Shown here in pieces: positions 7,077-13,622 of a stretch of DNA of 34,933 bases (position 1 is the first letter of the stretch; each line of letters opens with the position of its first letter). The notes below the pieces were generated by a model. That model ran no database searches and was not told where the DNA came from. It was given only the letters and a program-made list of their open reading frames with translations. The position numbers and the translations under genes are program-made. Location of the stretch: positions 1 to 34,933 of the forward strand of contig NZ_JACCKA010000008.1 in NCBI RefSeq assembly GCF_013425525.1, read 5' to 3'. This stretch comes from Luteimonas salinisoli. GTDB taxonomy: Bacteria; Pseudomonadota; Gammaproteobacteria; Xanthomonadales; Xanthomonadaceae.

Positions 7077-7817
7077 CTACAAAAGGCTCGGGTCGATTAC
7101 GGGCAGAAGCCCCAGGTCGACGAGTTCCATTTCGACGATGTTCGCCTGCTTGATGTGCGCCTTGTTGGACAAGGAGAACGCCTCGTTCACCGCGACGACG
7201 ATCGTGCCCTTGCCGGGCACCTGGGCGAGCTCGGCCGCGGAGGGAAGCTGGTCTGCCGTGACCCGGCGCGGCACGTAACCCATCCAGCCGAGCGCTTTGC
7301 GGTGGGGAAATGCGGCGTAGGACACGAGGTAAGTCGTCGGTCGGGGCTTATCGGGGACGCGGTCCCGTACGTTGACGAACGCGAACTGCACGTCTTCTAG
7401 CTCGGCGATCGCGGTCAGCACATCGCGCACCACCTGTACTGCACGCACGCCGTAGGCCGTGTCGGGCTCGTGGATGTCCAGCGTAATCGTGCCCAGGGCT
7501 GGCGTGTATGCAAGCTCGAACAGGCCGGGGGACCGCTTCGGCTTGGTGTCGCTGGCGAGATGGATATCAAACCCTTGCTTCAGATGGATGAACTCCACAG
7601 CGTTTCGCTCGCTGCGTTCGCGCACGCGTTCGAGCATGCGGGCCTTGTCCGAGAACTCTACCGGCATCTGCGTCGGTTCGTTCATTCCACCATGCCAGTG
7701 CGTCAGTTCTGGAACGATGCGCGCCAAGGCTTGCAGAAGGCGCTCGACGCGCGCATAACCCGCCTCGAGAGCGAGACCGGCTTCTGGAATGTCTGCTCGA
7801 ATGCTCGCATTGATCAT
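7077..7817 (-). CDS. Imm52-like immunity protein, first copy (toxin-adjacent)
   Basis: A 246-aa protein whose ATG (7817-7815) overlaps the TGA of the toxin gene (7816-7814) in an ATGA junction. This implies translational coupling, so immunity is made whenever toxin is. A longer upstream frame to 8000 overlaps the toxin and is rejected. Landmarks: ASIRADIPEAGLALEAGY, THWHGGMNEPTQMPVEFSD, SPGLFELAYTPALGTITLDI, RDRVPDKPRPTTYLVSYAAF, VTADQLPSAAELAQVPGKG. As immediate neighbour of the toxin it is the most likely cognate inhibitor. The combination Tox-REase-5 plus Imm52 is, from memory of polymorphic-toxin surveys, a recurrent pairing. The domain name would need a profile search; the immunity role is well supported by position. 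Confidence 0.75.
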   Translation of the reverse strand: MINASIRADIPEAGLALEAGYARVERLLQALARIVPELTHWHGGMNEPTQMPVEFSDKARMLERVRERSERNAVEFIHLKQGFDIHLASDTKPKRSPGLFELAYTPALGTITLDIHEPDTAYGVRAVQVVRDVLTAIAELEDVQFAFVNVRDRVPDKPRPTTYLVSYAAFPHRKALGWMGYVPRRVTADQLPSAAELAQVPGKGTIVVAVNEAFSLSNKAHIKQANIVEMELVDLGLLPVIDPSLL

Positions 7818-8539
7818 GCTTGCACCATCCGCTGCCAGGGAGAAGGAACGCATTTGATTTCGGGCGGAATCGCGTCTTTCGCCCATTCGTAAACTTCGTG
7901 CTGCAGAAAATGCCACTCGATGGATGCTTGTGGACGCGCCGGCGCGACGGCACTGATCTGGTTTCTTGCTTCGTTGATCATGTCTGGGAATACTCCCCAC
8001 GCCGGAAACCCGGCGTGAGGCAGACCTTGGTCGTCAAGGAATTGCGCATACCGCCCCTTGGCATCCACCACGGTGCACTTGTCCCGCCAGAAGCCGTCGA
8101 ACCAGACGCCATTGTAGAGCCACTCCGTCACGTTCAACTGCGCCGGCACGGGCTGTGGCTTGCCGGTGGCGGCGTTCCAGACCTGCTTGGCAATGCTGAA
8201 GTCGAAGTCCGCCATCGGCATGCCGGTGTCCTTGTCGCAGTAGGAGAAGCGTTCCGGCGCTGCGTGCAGGTTGGCGATGTAAAGCTGGTACTCCCAGTTG
8301 ATGCGGTTCTCGCGCCGGATGGCGCGCCTGGGCACCGCGGGGAGCAGGGCGCCTTCCTGCAGCTTGCACTGGTTGCATTCCGTGTCGTCGCCCACCTCCG
8401 AGCAGTCGGCCTCCCGCGCCTCCGCCCTGGCACCGGTGAGGGTCTCGGTGAGCTTGCGCACCCGCTCGGCGTTGAGCGCCCACTTGATCAGTTCGCCCAC
8501 TGGCCGCGCGCCGGGGAGGGGCATCGGTATTGCGGACAT
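7814..8539 (-). CDS. T6SS cargo effector with Tox-REase-5 nuclease domain
   Basis: A 241-aa protein starting at ATG 8539, 2 nt after the stop of the preceding gene; the longer frame to 8686 overlaps that gene. Residues 1-45 are an N-terminal tail that could contact the adaptor or PAAR protein. Cysteines follow at 46, 55 and 58 (TECNQC), a possible metal or structural site. The C-terminal part resembles Tox-REase-5, a PD-(D/E)xK-fold nuclease: RINWEYQLYIANL with Glu83, YNGVWFDGFWRDKC with Asp148, VVDAKGRY with Asp159 and Lys161 (DxK in place of ExK), and IEWHFLQHEVYEWAKDAI as the late helix with His210 and Gln213. Expected action: DNA cleavage in the cytoplasm of a recipient cell after type VI delivery. 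The PAAR and DUF4123 genes upstream and Imm52-like genes downstream support this strongly. Confidence 0.8.
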   Translation of the reverse strand: MSAIPMPLPGARPVGELIKWALNAERVRKLTETLTGARAEAREADCSEVGDDTECNQCKLQEGALLPAVPRRAIRRENRINWEYQLYIANLHAAPERFSYCDKDTGMPMADFDFSIAKQVWNAATGKPQPVPAQLNVTEWLYNGVWFDGFWRDKCTVVDAKGRYAQFLDDQGLPHAGFPAWGVFPDMINEARNQISAVAPARPQASIEWHFLQHEVYEWAKDAIPPEIKCVPSPWQRMVQA

Positions 8540-8541
8540 GG

Positions 8542-8892
8542 TCAGTCTTCCCAGTAGGATTGGGCGATCGCCGAGGCCAGCATGTCCTCGGCGGCCAGGT
8601 TGGGGTTTGGGGCGTTGCGGATGGCCAGGTCCACGGCTGGTTCCTGCCGCAGCTTGCCGCCGCTCACCACGTCGAACTTGACCCATTTCACCAGGGTGGG
8701 CAGGCGGGTGAGCTTGAGTTCGAACGCGGCGTGGTCGTAGCTGCGCTGCACTTCGGCGAGCAGCTGCTGGTCGTTGAGGTGCGAGACCTCGCGCGGCAGG
8801 TCGCGGCGGATCTCCGCGGCCAGCTTCGGCAGGAAGCCGAAGGGATCGGGCAGTTTCAGCAGTGCGTGCTGCTCAGGGGTGAGTGCCAGCAT
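8542..8892 (-). CDS. Unknown 116-aa protein in T6SS effector operon
   Basis: A small acidic protein (MLALTPEQHALLKLPDPFGF at the start, AIRNAPNPNLAAEDMLASAI near the end) between the DUF4123 gene and the toxin gene. Its ATG (8892) lies 20 nt inside the end of the DUF4123 gene and its stop is 2 nt before the toxin start, so it is translated in step with both. No signal peptide, membrane segment or catalytic motif is seen. The composition suggests mainly helix, with LNDQQLLAEVQRSYDHAAFE as a likely long helix. I do not recognise a family. Its fixed place between adaptor and effector suggests a second chaperone, a loading factor or a subunit of the effector complex. That is inference. Confidence 0.8.
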   Translation of the reverse strand: MLALTPEQHALLKLPDPFGFLPKLAAEIRRDLPREVSHLNDQQLLAEVQRSYDHAAFELKLTRLPTLVKWVKFDVVSGGKLRQEPAVDLAIRNAPNPNLAAEDMLASAIAQSYWED

Positions 8893-9385
8893 GAGCGTCC
8901 TGCTCCTGTCGGGATCGTTTCAGGTCTTCGCGGCGGACGTGCATCGGCCGGCCGGCCAGGGCGATCTGCCACTCCAGCACCGGGCCCAGCAGCGCCAGCA
9001 GCTGGCCGGGGGTGAGGATGCGCTGCAGGCGGTAGAAGGCGCGTGGGTCCCAGAAGCGCATCATCGCCAGCCCGCCGTCCGGCAGCGCCAGGTCCAGCTG
9101 CGCTTCCAGGTGGTCGAACAGTGCATCGAATGGAACCTCGGCGGCCAGCCAGGCCAGGCACGGTGCCTGGTGGCCGACATGGATCAGCCAGCGGACGAGC
9201 TCGGGATTGGCCTGCTGCGTCGGCACTTCCAGCAGCCATGGGCCCTTGTTCGCGTGCGCGGCTTCCGGTTGGCGTTCGAGCAGCCCGCGGGCGCGCAGGC
9301 CCGAGCGCATCCTGTGGTCGAAGAGGGCGGGGTGGAGCTGCGGGTCGGCGCCGCAGTCGAGCAGGGCGTAGCGCTGCCAGGCCAT
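8873..9385 (-). CDS. DUF4123 family T6SS effector adaptor/chaperone
   Basis: A 170-aa protein starting at ATG 9385, 2 nt after the PAAR stop codon. The opening YALLDCGADPQLHPAL, the block KGPWLLEVP, LAMMRFWDPRAFYRLQRIL and the end LLALLGPVLEWQIALAGR fit DUF4123, a family of type VI secretion adaptors (also called TAP or TEC). These bind an effector and load it on to a VgrG or PAAR spike without being secreted themselves. They are normally encoded next to their cargo, as here. The last 20 nt overlap the start of the 116-aa gene, consistent with coupled translation. Cytoplasmic. Confidence 0.85.
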   Translation of the reverse strand: MAWQRYALLDCGADPQLHPALFDHRMRSGLRARGLLERQPEAAHANKGPWLLEVPTQQANPELVRWLIHVGHQAPCLAWLAAEVPFDALFDHLEAQLDLALPDGGLAMMRFWDPRAFYRLQRILTPGQLLALLGPVLEWQIALAGRPMHVRREDLKRSRQEQDAHAGTHP

Positions 9386-9387
9386 CG

Positions 9388-9795
9388 TCAGCGCCCCAGC
9401 AGCGGAGCGCCGGAGCGGCTGCCGGCCAGCAGGCAGTCGGCGCAGATCGGGGGCTTGCCGGCGAGGGCGGCGGCGGCCTTGGCCGCGGGCGTTGGCGCTG
9501 TAGCGGCGCCGGTACTGGTGCCGGTGTCGGAGCCGGGATCGACGTAGGTGGTCCATTGGCCCGCGATCAGCGTGGCGCCGCATGCGGTCTTGTCGCCCTC
9601 GCGCGCCACCGGCTTGCCATCGATGATCAGGGTGGGATCGCCGCTGACGATGACCGTCGGGCCGTGCTTCTCGCACACGACGCGGTCGCCCACGCGGGCG
9701 ACCAGCCTGCCGTGGATATCCGTGGCGATCGTCCCGCTGACGACCACGCCGCCGTGTGTGATCCGGTCCCCGACACAGATGAGCGATCGCGCCAT
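9388..9795 (-). CDS. PAAR domain T6SS spike-tip protein
   Basis: A 135-aa protein starting at ATG 9795 with GGAGG about 9 nt upstream. A longer frame exists but lacks a better start. The body shows PAAR-type glycine-rich repeats: ICVGDRITHGGVVVSG, then VARVGDRVVCEKHGPTVIVSG and VAREGDKTACGATLIAG. PAAR proteins fold into a metal-stapled cone that caps the VgrG spike of the type VI secretion system. After the cone comes an Ala/Thr-rich linker (about 95-115) and a tail with PPICADCLLAG, a short extension that may be the docking point for the cargo. It is the first gene of the effector operon. No vgrG or structural T6SS genes lie in the window, so the apparatus must be encoded elsewhere. Confidence 0.85.
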   Translation of the reverse strand: MARSLICVGDRITHGGVVVSGTIATDIHGRLVARVGDRVVCEKHGPTVIVSGDPTLIIDGKPVAREGDKTACGATLIAGQWTTYVDPGSDTGTSTGAATAPTPAAKAAAALAGKPPICADCLLAGSRSGAPLLGR

Positions 9796-10145
9796 CGGCT
9801 GTCCTCCATGACCCCCGCCTCGGCAGCGGGGGACGCTCGCCACGTCCTTTCGCGGAGGGTACAACGCGATACTGATGCAGACAATAGGCTGAGCGACCAT
9901 CCTTGCGTAGGGAAAATCCAAAGGCCAGGCGATGGGGCACTTAGGCTTGGTGACAGCGATCACATCCGCGGGGGAGGTGGGCTTGGCCGATGGTGCCCGA
10001 GGTCGGGCCGACGTGCGGGTCGCTTCTGTGCGCCGGGCTTTCGCTCGGACGTACTATGCTCCGCTATCGAGACGGCATCGGAAGCCGCCCGAGCGACTCG
10101 CCGGGCGCCGCCGAATGGCTTGCAGTCCAAGGAGTGGATCATCGA
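9796..10145. other. Divergent intergenic region upstream of the T6SS cargo operon
   Basis: About 350 bp between the minus-strand PAAR operon and the plus-strand gene at 10146. Close to the PAAR start is a perfect 7-bp hairpin, CCCCCGC (9812-9818) with GCGGGGG (9826-9832), which would form in the mRNA leader just upstream of the GGAGG ribosome-binding site. TACTATGCT near 10051-10060 is a weak -10-like sequence for the plus strand with no good -35. Nothing else is recognised. Confidence 0.4.
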
Positions 10146-10934
10146 ATGAGCAGCCACGCGGTTTTCATCATGCCGGCCGTACCGCACCTCCCCGCGCCGG
10201 ATTGGCGGGCGCTGGAGCGATCGATGCTGGAACGCGGACTGCTTCTTGCGGACAACGGCGATGGCGTGCCTCTCGTCGCGTTGCGCGAATTCATGTTTGC
10301 GCTGGTCAGCGCGGGCACCGGCGTGCCGTATCGTTGGAATCCAGCCTGGAAGGCACCGCAGGACGTGGTGAGCGGTTTCGTGACGCAGGGGGTGCTGCCC
10401 CTGGGCGTGAACCTCCCCGGGTCGATCAACCTGGAAGGCGCCGTCGCGTCCTTGCGCGCCCAAGGTGTCAAACTGGACGACAGCTGGATGCCTGCCGAGG
10501 CTAGCCAGGCCACCTGGGCCAGCCCACGCTACCGCGTGGGTGCGGCGATGAAGGCGTTCTTCTTCGGTAGTTCCGAGGAGGAGCGCGCCGAGTTCGCGTT
10601 GACGTTGCTCGAGTTCGACGACGAACCGCTCGTGGTCATGGGCGCCGGCACCGCACCGCCGTCGCGCCGGGGGCGCGACGAATCCCTGGAGGAATTGCAA
10701 CCCTACGGTTCGTTCATGGATTTCATCGGCGCCGTTTACGAGGATCTCGATACCGTCTGGGTCGACGCCGAGGGATGCAGCCACCACGCGATGGATCTGG
10801 ACTGGGACAAGGGCTTTGGTATCGGGCGCAGGATGCTGATGCTGGAGGGCGCGGAGATCGACTACGAGCGGTTCGCCGCGGAGATCGGCAGGCTTGTGGG
10901 CACGCCGATGGTTGATGTGCACAGGCAGCTGTAG
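10146..10934 (+). CDS. Hypothetical protein (262 aa)
   Basis: ATG 10146 is preceded by AAGGAG about 12 nt upstream; a longer frame exists but has no better start. The product has no signal peptide or membrane span and is acidic, so probably cytoplasmic. Visible blocks are LPAPDWRALERSMLERGLLL, PYRWNPAWKAPQDVVSGFV, LPLGVNLPGSINLEGAVASL, KAFFFGSSEEERAEFALTLL, YGSFMDFIGAVYEDLDTVW and RRMLMLEGAEIDYERFAAEI. I do not recognise the family. It is divergent from the T6SS effector operon and followed 82 bp later by a lipoprotein gene on the same strand. A link to the effector locus is possible but not shown. Confidence 0.7.
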   Translation: MSSHAVFIMPAVPHLPAPDWRALERSMLERGLLLADNGDGVPLVALREFMFALVSAGTGVPYRWNPAWKAPQDVVSGFVTQGVLPLGVNLPGSINLEGAVASLRAQGVKLDDSWMPAEASQATWASPRYRVGAAMKAFFFGSSEEERAEFALTLLEFDDEPLVVMGAGTAPPSRRGRDESLEELQPYGSFMDFIGAVYEDLDTVWVDAEGCSHHAMDLDWDKGFGIGRRMLMLEGAEIDYERFAAEIGRLVGTPMVDVHRQL

Positions 10935-11016
10935 CGCCGCTGTGGTGGTGGTGGTGGGGAAGTTAGCAGGCGCTCGACCGGAAACTCGCCTGGGGAAGGC
11001 CTTACAGGAGCCACGG

Positions 11017-11469
11017 ATGTCGAGGCTGATGCTGGTCTTGGTTCTGCTCGCCGGCTGCGGGGAGCTCCCGGCGCCTGCGGACGCCCGTGACGGCGCGATC
11101 TCGCCGCCGGGCGGCCTTTCGCCGGTTCCCGGGGGCGGGCAGTTCTGCACCCTCATGGGTGGCGTCCGCGGCGAGCTGTGCGCTTACCGAATCGTGGAGC
11201 TGGAATCCCTGCAGGGCGAGGAAGTAGGTGTGATGGTGGATGGTCACCTGCATCGGTCCGAAGGCGGCCTTGTCGTGACCGCAGAGCCGGGCGGAACCGG
11301 CCCGGCGGTCCGCCTCGGTGAAATCAAGCAACCTCCCAACGATGCCGACTACATTCAGTCGATCCTGGGCGCGAAGGTCCACGTGCGCGGGATCTACCGG
11401 GCAGACGTTCGGGAGATCGTCGTCTACGATCTCGGCTGGGTCGAGAAGCCGGATCCGCGAACGAACTAG
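11017..11469 (+). CDS. Putative lipoprotein (150 aa)
   Basis: I chose ATG 11017 for its ACAGGAG ribosome-binding site 6 nt upstream and because it yields a short lipoprotein signal: MSRLMLVLVLLAGCGELPAP with lipobox LAGC (Cys14). The longer frame from 10894 is not credible. After a Pro/Gly-rich linker the mature part has FCTLMGGVRGELCAYRIVEL with two cysteines, then VHVRGIYRADVREIVVYDLG near the C-terminus, suggesting a small beta-rich (OB-like) fold. I do not recognise the family. Glu/Leu/Pro follow the lipobox Cys, with no Asp at +2, so outer-membrane sorting is likely. It lies 82 bp downstream of the 262-aa gene and may be co-transcribed. Confidence 0.7.
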   Translation: MSRLMLVLVLLAGCGELPAPADARDGAISPPGGLSPVPGGGQFCTLMGGVRGELCAYRIVELESLQGEEVGVMVDGHLHRSEGGLVVTAEPGGTGPAVRLGEIKQPPNDADYIQSILGAKVHVRGIYRADVREIVVYDLGWVEKPDPRTN

Positions 11470-11516
11470 CCGCGCTCGCTTCTTCGCAGCGCGCCAGGCC
11501 GCCATCCGATGCTCCT

Positions 11517-11533
11517 AGGGCGGCCTTCGCCCT
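11517..11533 (+). terminator. Possible weak terminator hairpin
   Basis: AGGGCG (11517-11522) pairs with CGCCCT (11528-11533) around a 5-nt loop, about 50 nt after the lipoprotein stop codon. No T-run follows, so termination is uncertain. Confidence 0.25.
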
Positions 11534-11674
11534 CGCCCACGATGCCGGGCTCAAGGCCGCCCTTCCGCTCTTGCGCCCGGTTTCCCCGGAGCCTAGGGTC
11601 CCCCCGAGGTAGACCGTGCTCCGGACCCTCCCTACGCTCGCGATGTCGCAACGCCCTATGCCGGAGCCACGACC

Positions 11675-12508
11675 ATGAGCCTGGATATCGGATCGGTGGT
11701 CAGCCGCGCGATCGAAGCCTTTCGCGAACAGGCTGCCCCCCCGCCCACCGACACCGCCACGGCGCCCACCTGCGGGTGTGGTCCGGAAGCCAATCCCGGC
11801 TACCCGGCCAAGCCGCAGACCGATCCCGGCGCGGGCGTGCACGGCAGCCAGCCCTGGTACGCGCGCGGCGACGACGTGGCTTTCGAACAGGTCGCCGGCG
11901 CGGCCTCGACCGCCGCCGACGCACTCGGCTACACCAATGCGGCGCGGCACCTGAACCATTATCTCGGCAACTCCGGCGAGGACCTCACGGTAGATCCCGC
12001 CCGCATCGCGCGCGATGTCCGGCAGTTCAGTCAATCCGTCGAGCAGCAGCTCGACGCCCAGGTGAACGCGGCGATCGAGCAGGCCGTGGCCGACGGCTGC
12101 TACGGCGAGCCGATCGCGTTCGACAGCGGCTGGCAGGGCTTCTACATCGGCAAGGACATGAACGCCGACTGGTTCTATGCGATGGGCGGCATCCAGCATT
12201 CGGTCACCGGCACGGTCGTGGTGCATCCCGGCGATCCGCCAACGGCCGAGGTGAGCTACCAGACGCACGTCTTCGACCGCTACAACTGGGACGGCGGCAA
12301 GGAGACCCCGATCGGTCCGGTCACCATCACCGACCAGCAGATGGGCGAGCTGCACACCGCCGGCCTTGCGCAGGAATACGACATCGTCGGCTCCACCGGC
12401 GAGGCCACCTACACCGCGACCTACGACCCTGCGGGCGGCAGCACCGGCAATCCGGGCATTCCCGAGGCCGGCAACCGTGATGGCGAACGGAGCGATCCCG
12501 GACGCTGA
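11675..12508 (+). CDS. Uncharacterised 277-aa protein with YNWDGGK region (toxin-like?)
   Basis: The start is ATG 11675. Residues 1-60 form a Pro/Thr/Ala-rich lead with Cys33 and Cys35 (CGC), without a classical signal peptide. A helical middle carries LNHYLGNSGEDLTVD at 93-107. The C-terminal domain has WQGFYIGKDMNADWFYAMGG at 153-172, YQTHVFDRYNWDGGK at 195-209 and LHTAGLAQEYDIVG at 226-239. I recall the combination of LNHYL.NSG and YNWD.GK...GLAQE from the ends of secreted polymorphic proteins, including actinobacterial ones, but cannot name a Pfam family. The lack of a signal peptide would suit cargo of a contact-dependent secretion system. The lipoprotein gene 106 bp downstream could be its partner. 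Function unknown. Confidence 0.75.
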   Translation: MSLDIGSVVSRAIEAFREQAAPPPTDTATAPTCGCGPEANPGYPAKPQTDPGAGVHGSQPWYARGDDVAFEQVAGAASTAADALGYTNAARHLNHYLGNSGEDLTVDPARIARDVRQFSQSVEQQLDAQVNAAIEQAVADGCYGEPIAFDSGWQGFYIGKDMNADWFYAMGGIQHSVTGTVVVHPGDPPTAEVSYQTHVFDRYNWDGGKETPIGPVTITDQQMGELHTAGLAQEYDIVGSTGEATYTATYDPAGGSTGNPGIPEAGNRDGERSDPGR

Positions 12509-12614
12509 CGGCCGCATCATGGCGCCGACGGCCACCTGCGCGGAAGGCGGGACCAGGCCGCGATGCTATAGTCCGGCGCACCCGCTTTCGGGCGTTGCGA
12601 CGGGCCCTGCCACG

Positions 12615-13097
12615 ATGTCGGTCCGCCTACTGGCTTGCCTGTTGTGGACCGCCGGCCTGGCCGCTTGCTCGGATCGGCCGCCTTCGGCCGCGACCGCCCA
12701 CGAATCCATCGGATCCGACACGGTGCAGCAGCCACGATTCCTCGACGACGTCACGCGAACCGAGCTCTCGCGCACCGGTTTCCAGCTCACCAGCGACCTG
12801 GAATTTCTCGGCAGCCGATCCGACGCCGGCATCGACCGGCAGGTCGCGTTCGCCGTGCGTATGCCTGCCGCGCGCGTCCGGCCGTTTCTTGAGGCCGCCG
12901 GTTTCGATGCGCCCCTCAAGGCCGGGCAGCGCGTCTTCCAGACCCCTGTCGAAGGCGTCGACACGGCCGCCGCCGGGCAGGTCTCCGCTGCGCAGGACAT
13001 CCTCCGCACGGAGAGTGGATCGCTGACGCGCGACGTCATGGTGATCCACGAAGATGCCGGAACGGCGATCGTGCACGTTTGGGCCTATACCACATGA
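12615..13097 (+). CDS. Putative lipoprotein (160 aa)
   Basis: ATG 12615 gives a lipoprotein signal MSVRLLACLLWTAGLAACSD with lipobox LAAC (Cys18). The Asp that would give inner-membrane retention in enterobacteria is at +3 (C-S-D), not +2, so outer-membrane sorting is likely. The mature protein contains RTELSRTGFQLTSDLEFLGS, a block VAFAVRMPAARVRPFLEAAG and the ending VMVIHEDAGTAIVHVWAYTT, suggesting a compact alpha/beta domain. I do not recognise a family. It follows the 277-aa YNWDGGK protein on the same strand after 106 bp. A membrane-anchored lipoprotein after a toxin-like gene is a common immunity arrangement, but this is inference from order alone. Confidence 0.75.
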   Translation: MSVRLLACLLWTAGLAACSDRPPSAATAHESIGSDTVQQPRFLDDVTRTELSRTGFQLTSDLEFLGSRSDAGIDRQVAFAVRMPAARVRPFLEAAGFDAPLKAGQRVFQTPVEGVDTAAAGQVSAAQDILRTESGSLTRDVMVIHEDAGTAIVHVWAYTT

Positions 13098-13246
13098 TTC
13101 GGACGCCGGCGCATGACCGCCGCCGACGCTCCCCGTTGCCGCATCTTCACCATTCATCTAGGTACCCGAACGCCACCTGAAGGCGGGTCATGACGCCGGC
13201 AGAAAGGCCGCTATATTCCGAGACCCCATGACGAAGGAGGATTGGC

Positions 13247-13516
13247 ATGTTTCTGACCAAGCAACGTTTGTCGGTGGTGCGTACGCTCGGCGTGGCGATC
13301 GTCGCCACCGTGGGCCTTGGCGCCTGCGCCACCTACGATGACGAGTTCGCAGGGATCAACTCGCGTCTCGATCAACTCGACTCGAGGGTGCAGGGCGCGG
13401 CCCAGAGCGCAGAATCCGCCAATCAGTCCGCGCAGCAGGCCAACCAGCGGTTGGATCAAATGGAAACCCGCGTCCAGCAGCTCGAAGCGGCGCCGCGCCG
13501 CGTGCCGCGCGGTTAG
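13247..13516 (+). CDS. Lpp/OprI-like alanine-zipper lipoprotein
   Basis: An 89-aa protein with a strong ribosome-binding site (AAGGAGG) before ATG 13247. The signal peptide ends at lipobox LGAC (Cys27), after which ATYDDEFAGINSRLDQLDSR begins a heptad-patterned helix: repeated SAESANQSAQQANQRLDQME with Ala and Leu at core positions, typical of trimeric alanine-zipper lipoproteins such as Lpp and OprI. These anchor the outer membrane or act as periplasmic spacers. Unlike E. coli Lpp, it ends in RRVPRG, with no C-terminal lysine for covalent linkage to peptidoglycan. An L,D-transpeptidase, the enzyme class that makes such links, is encoded next downstream. Confidence 0.85.
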   Translation: MFLTKQRLSVVRTLGVAIVATVGLGACATYDDEFAGINSRLDQLDSRVQGAAQSAESANQSAQQANQRLDQMETRVQQLEAAPRRVPRG

Positions 13517-13556
13517 TCGCGCTTGCACGATTCGCGACGAACGGCTTGAACCGGGG

Positions 13557-13580
13557 CCGGTGACCTTCGCCGGTCACCGG
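13557..13580 (+). terminator. Hairpin between lipoprotein and L,D-transpeptidase genes
   Basis: CCGGTGACC (13557-13565) and GGTCACCGG (13572-13580) form a perfect 9-bp stem with a 6-nt loop TTCGCC, 40 nt after the lipoprotein stop. No clean T-run follows (TCTCGGTATCTT). It could terminate or attenuate, letting the short abundant lipoprotein message be made separately from the downstream enzyme. Confidence 0.5.
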
Positions 13581-13622
13581 TCTCGGTATCTTCACCCAGT
13601 CTTCGTTCTAAGGAACCCTCCC

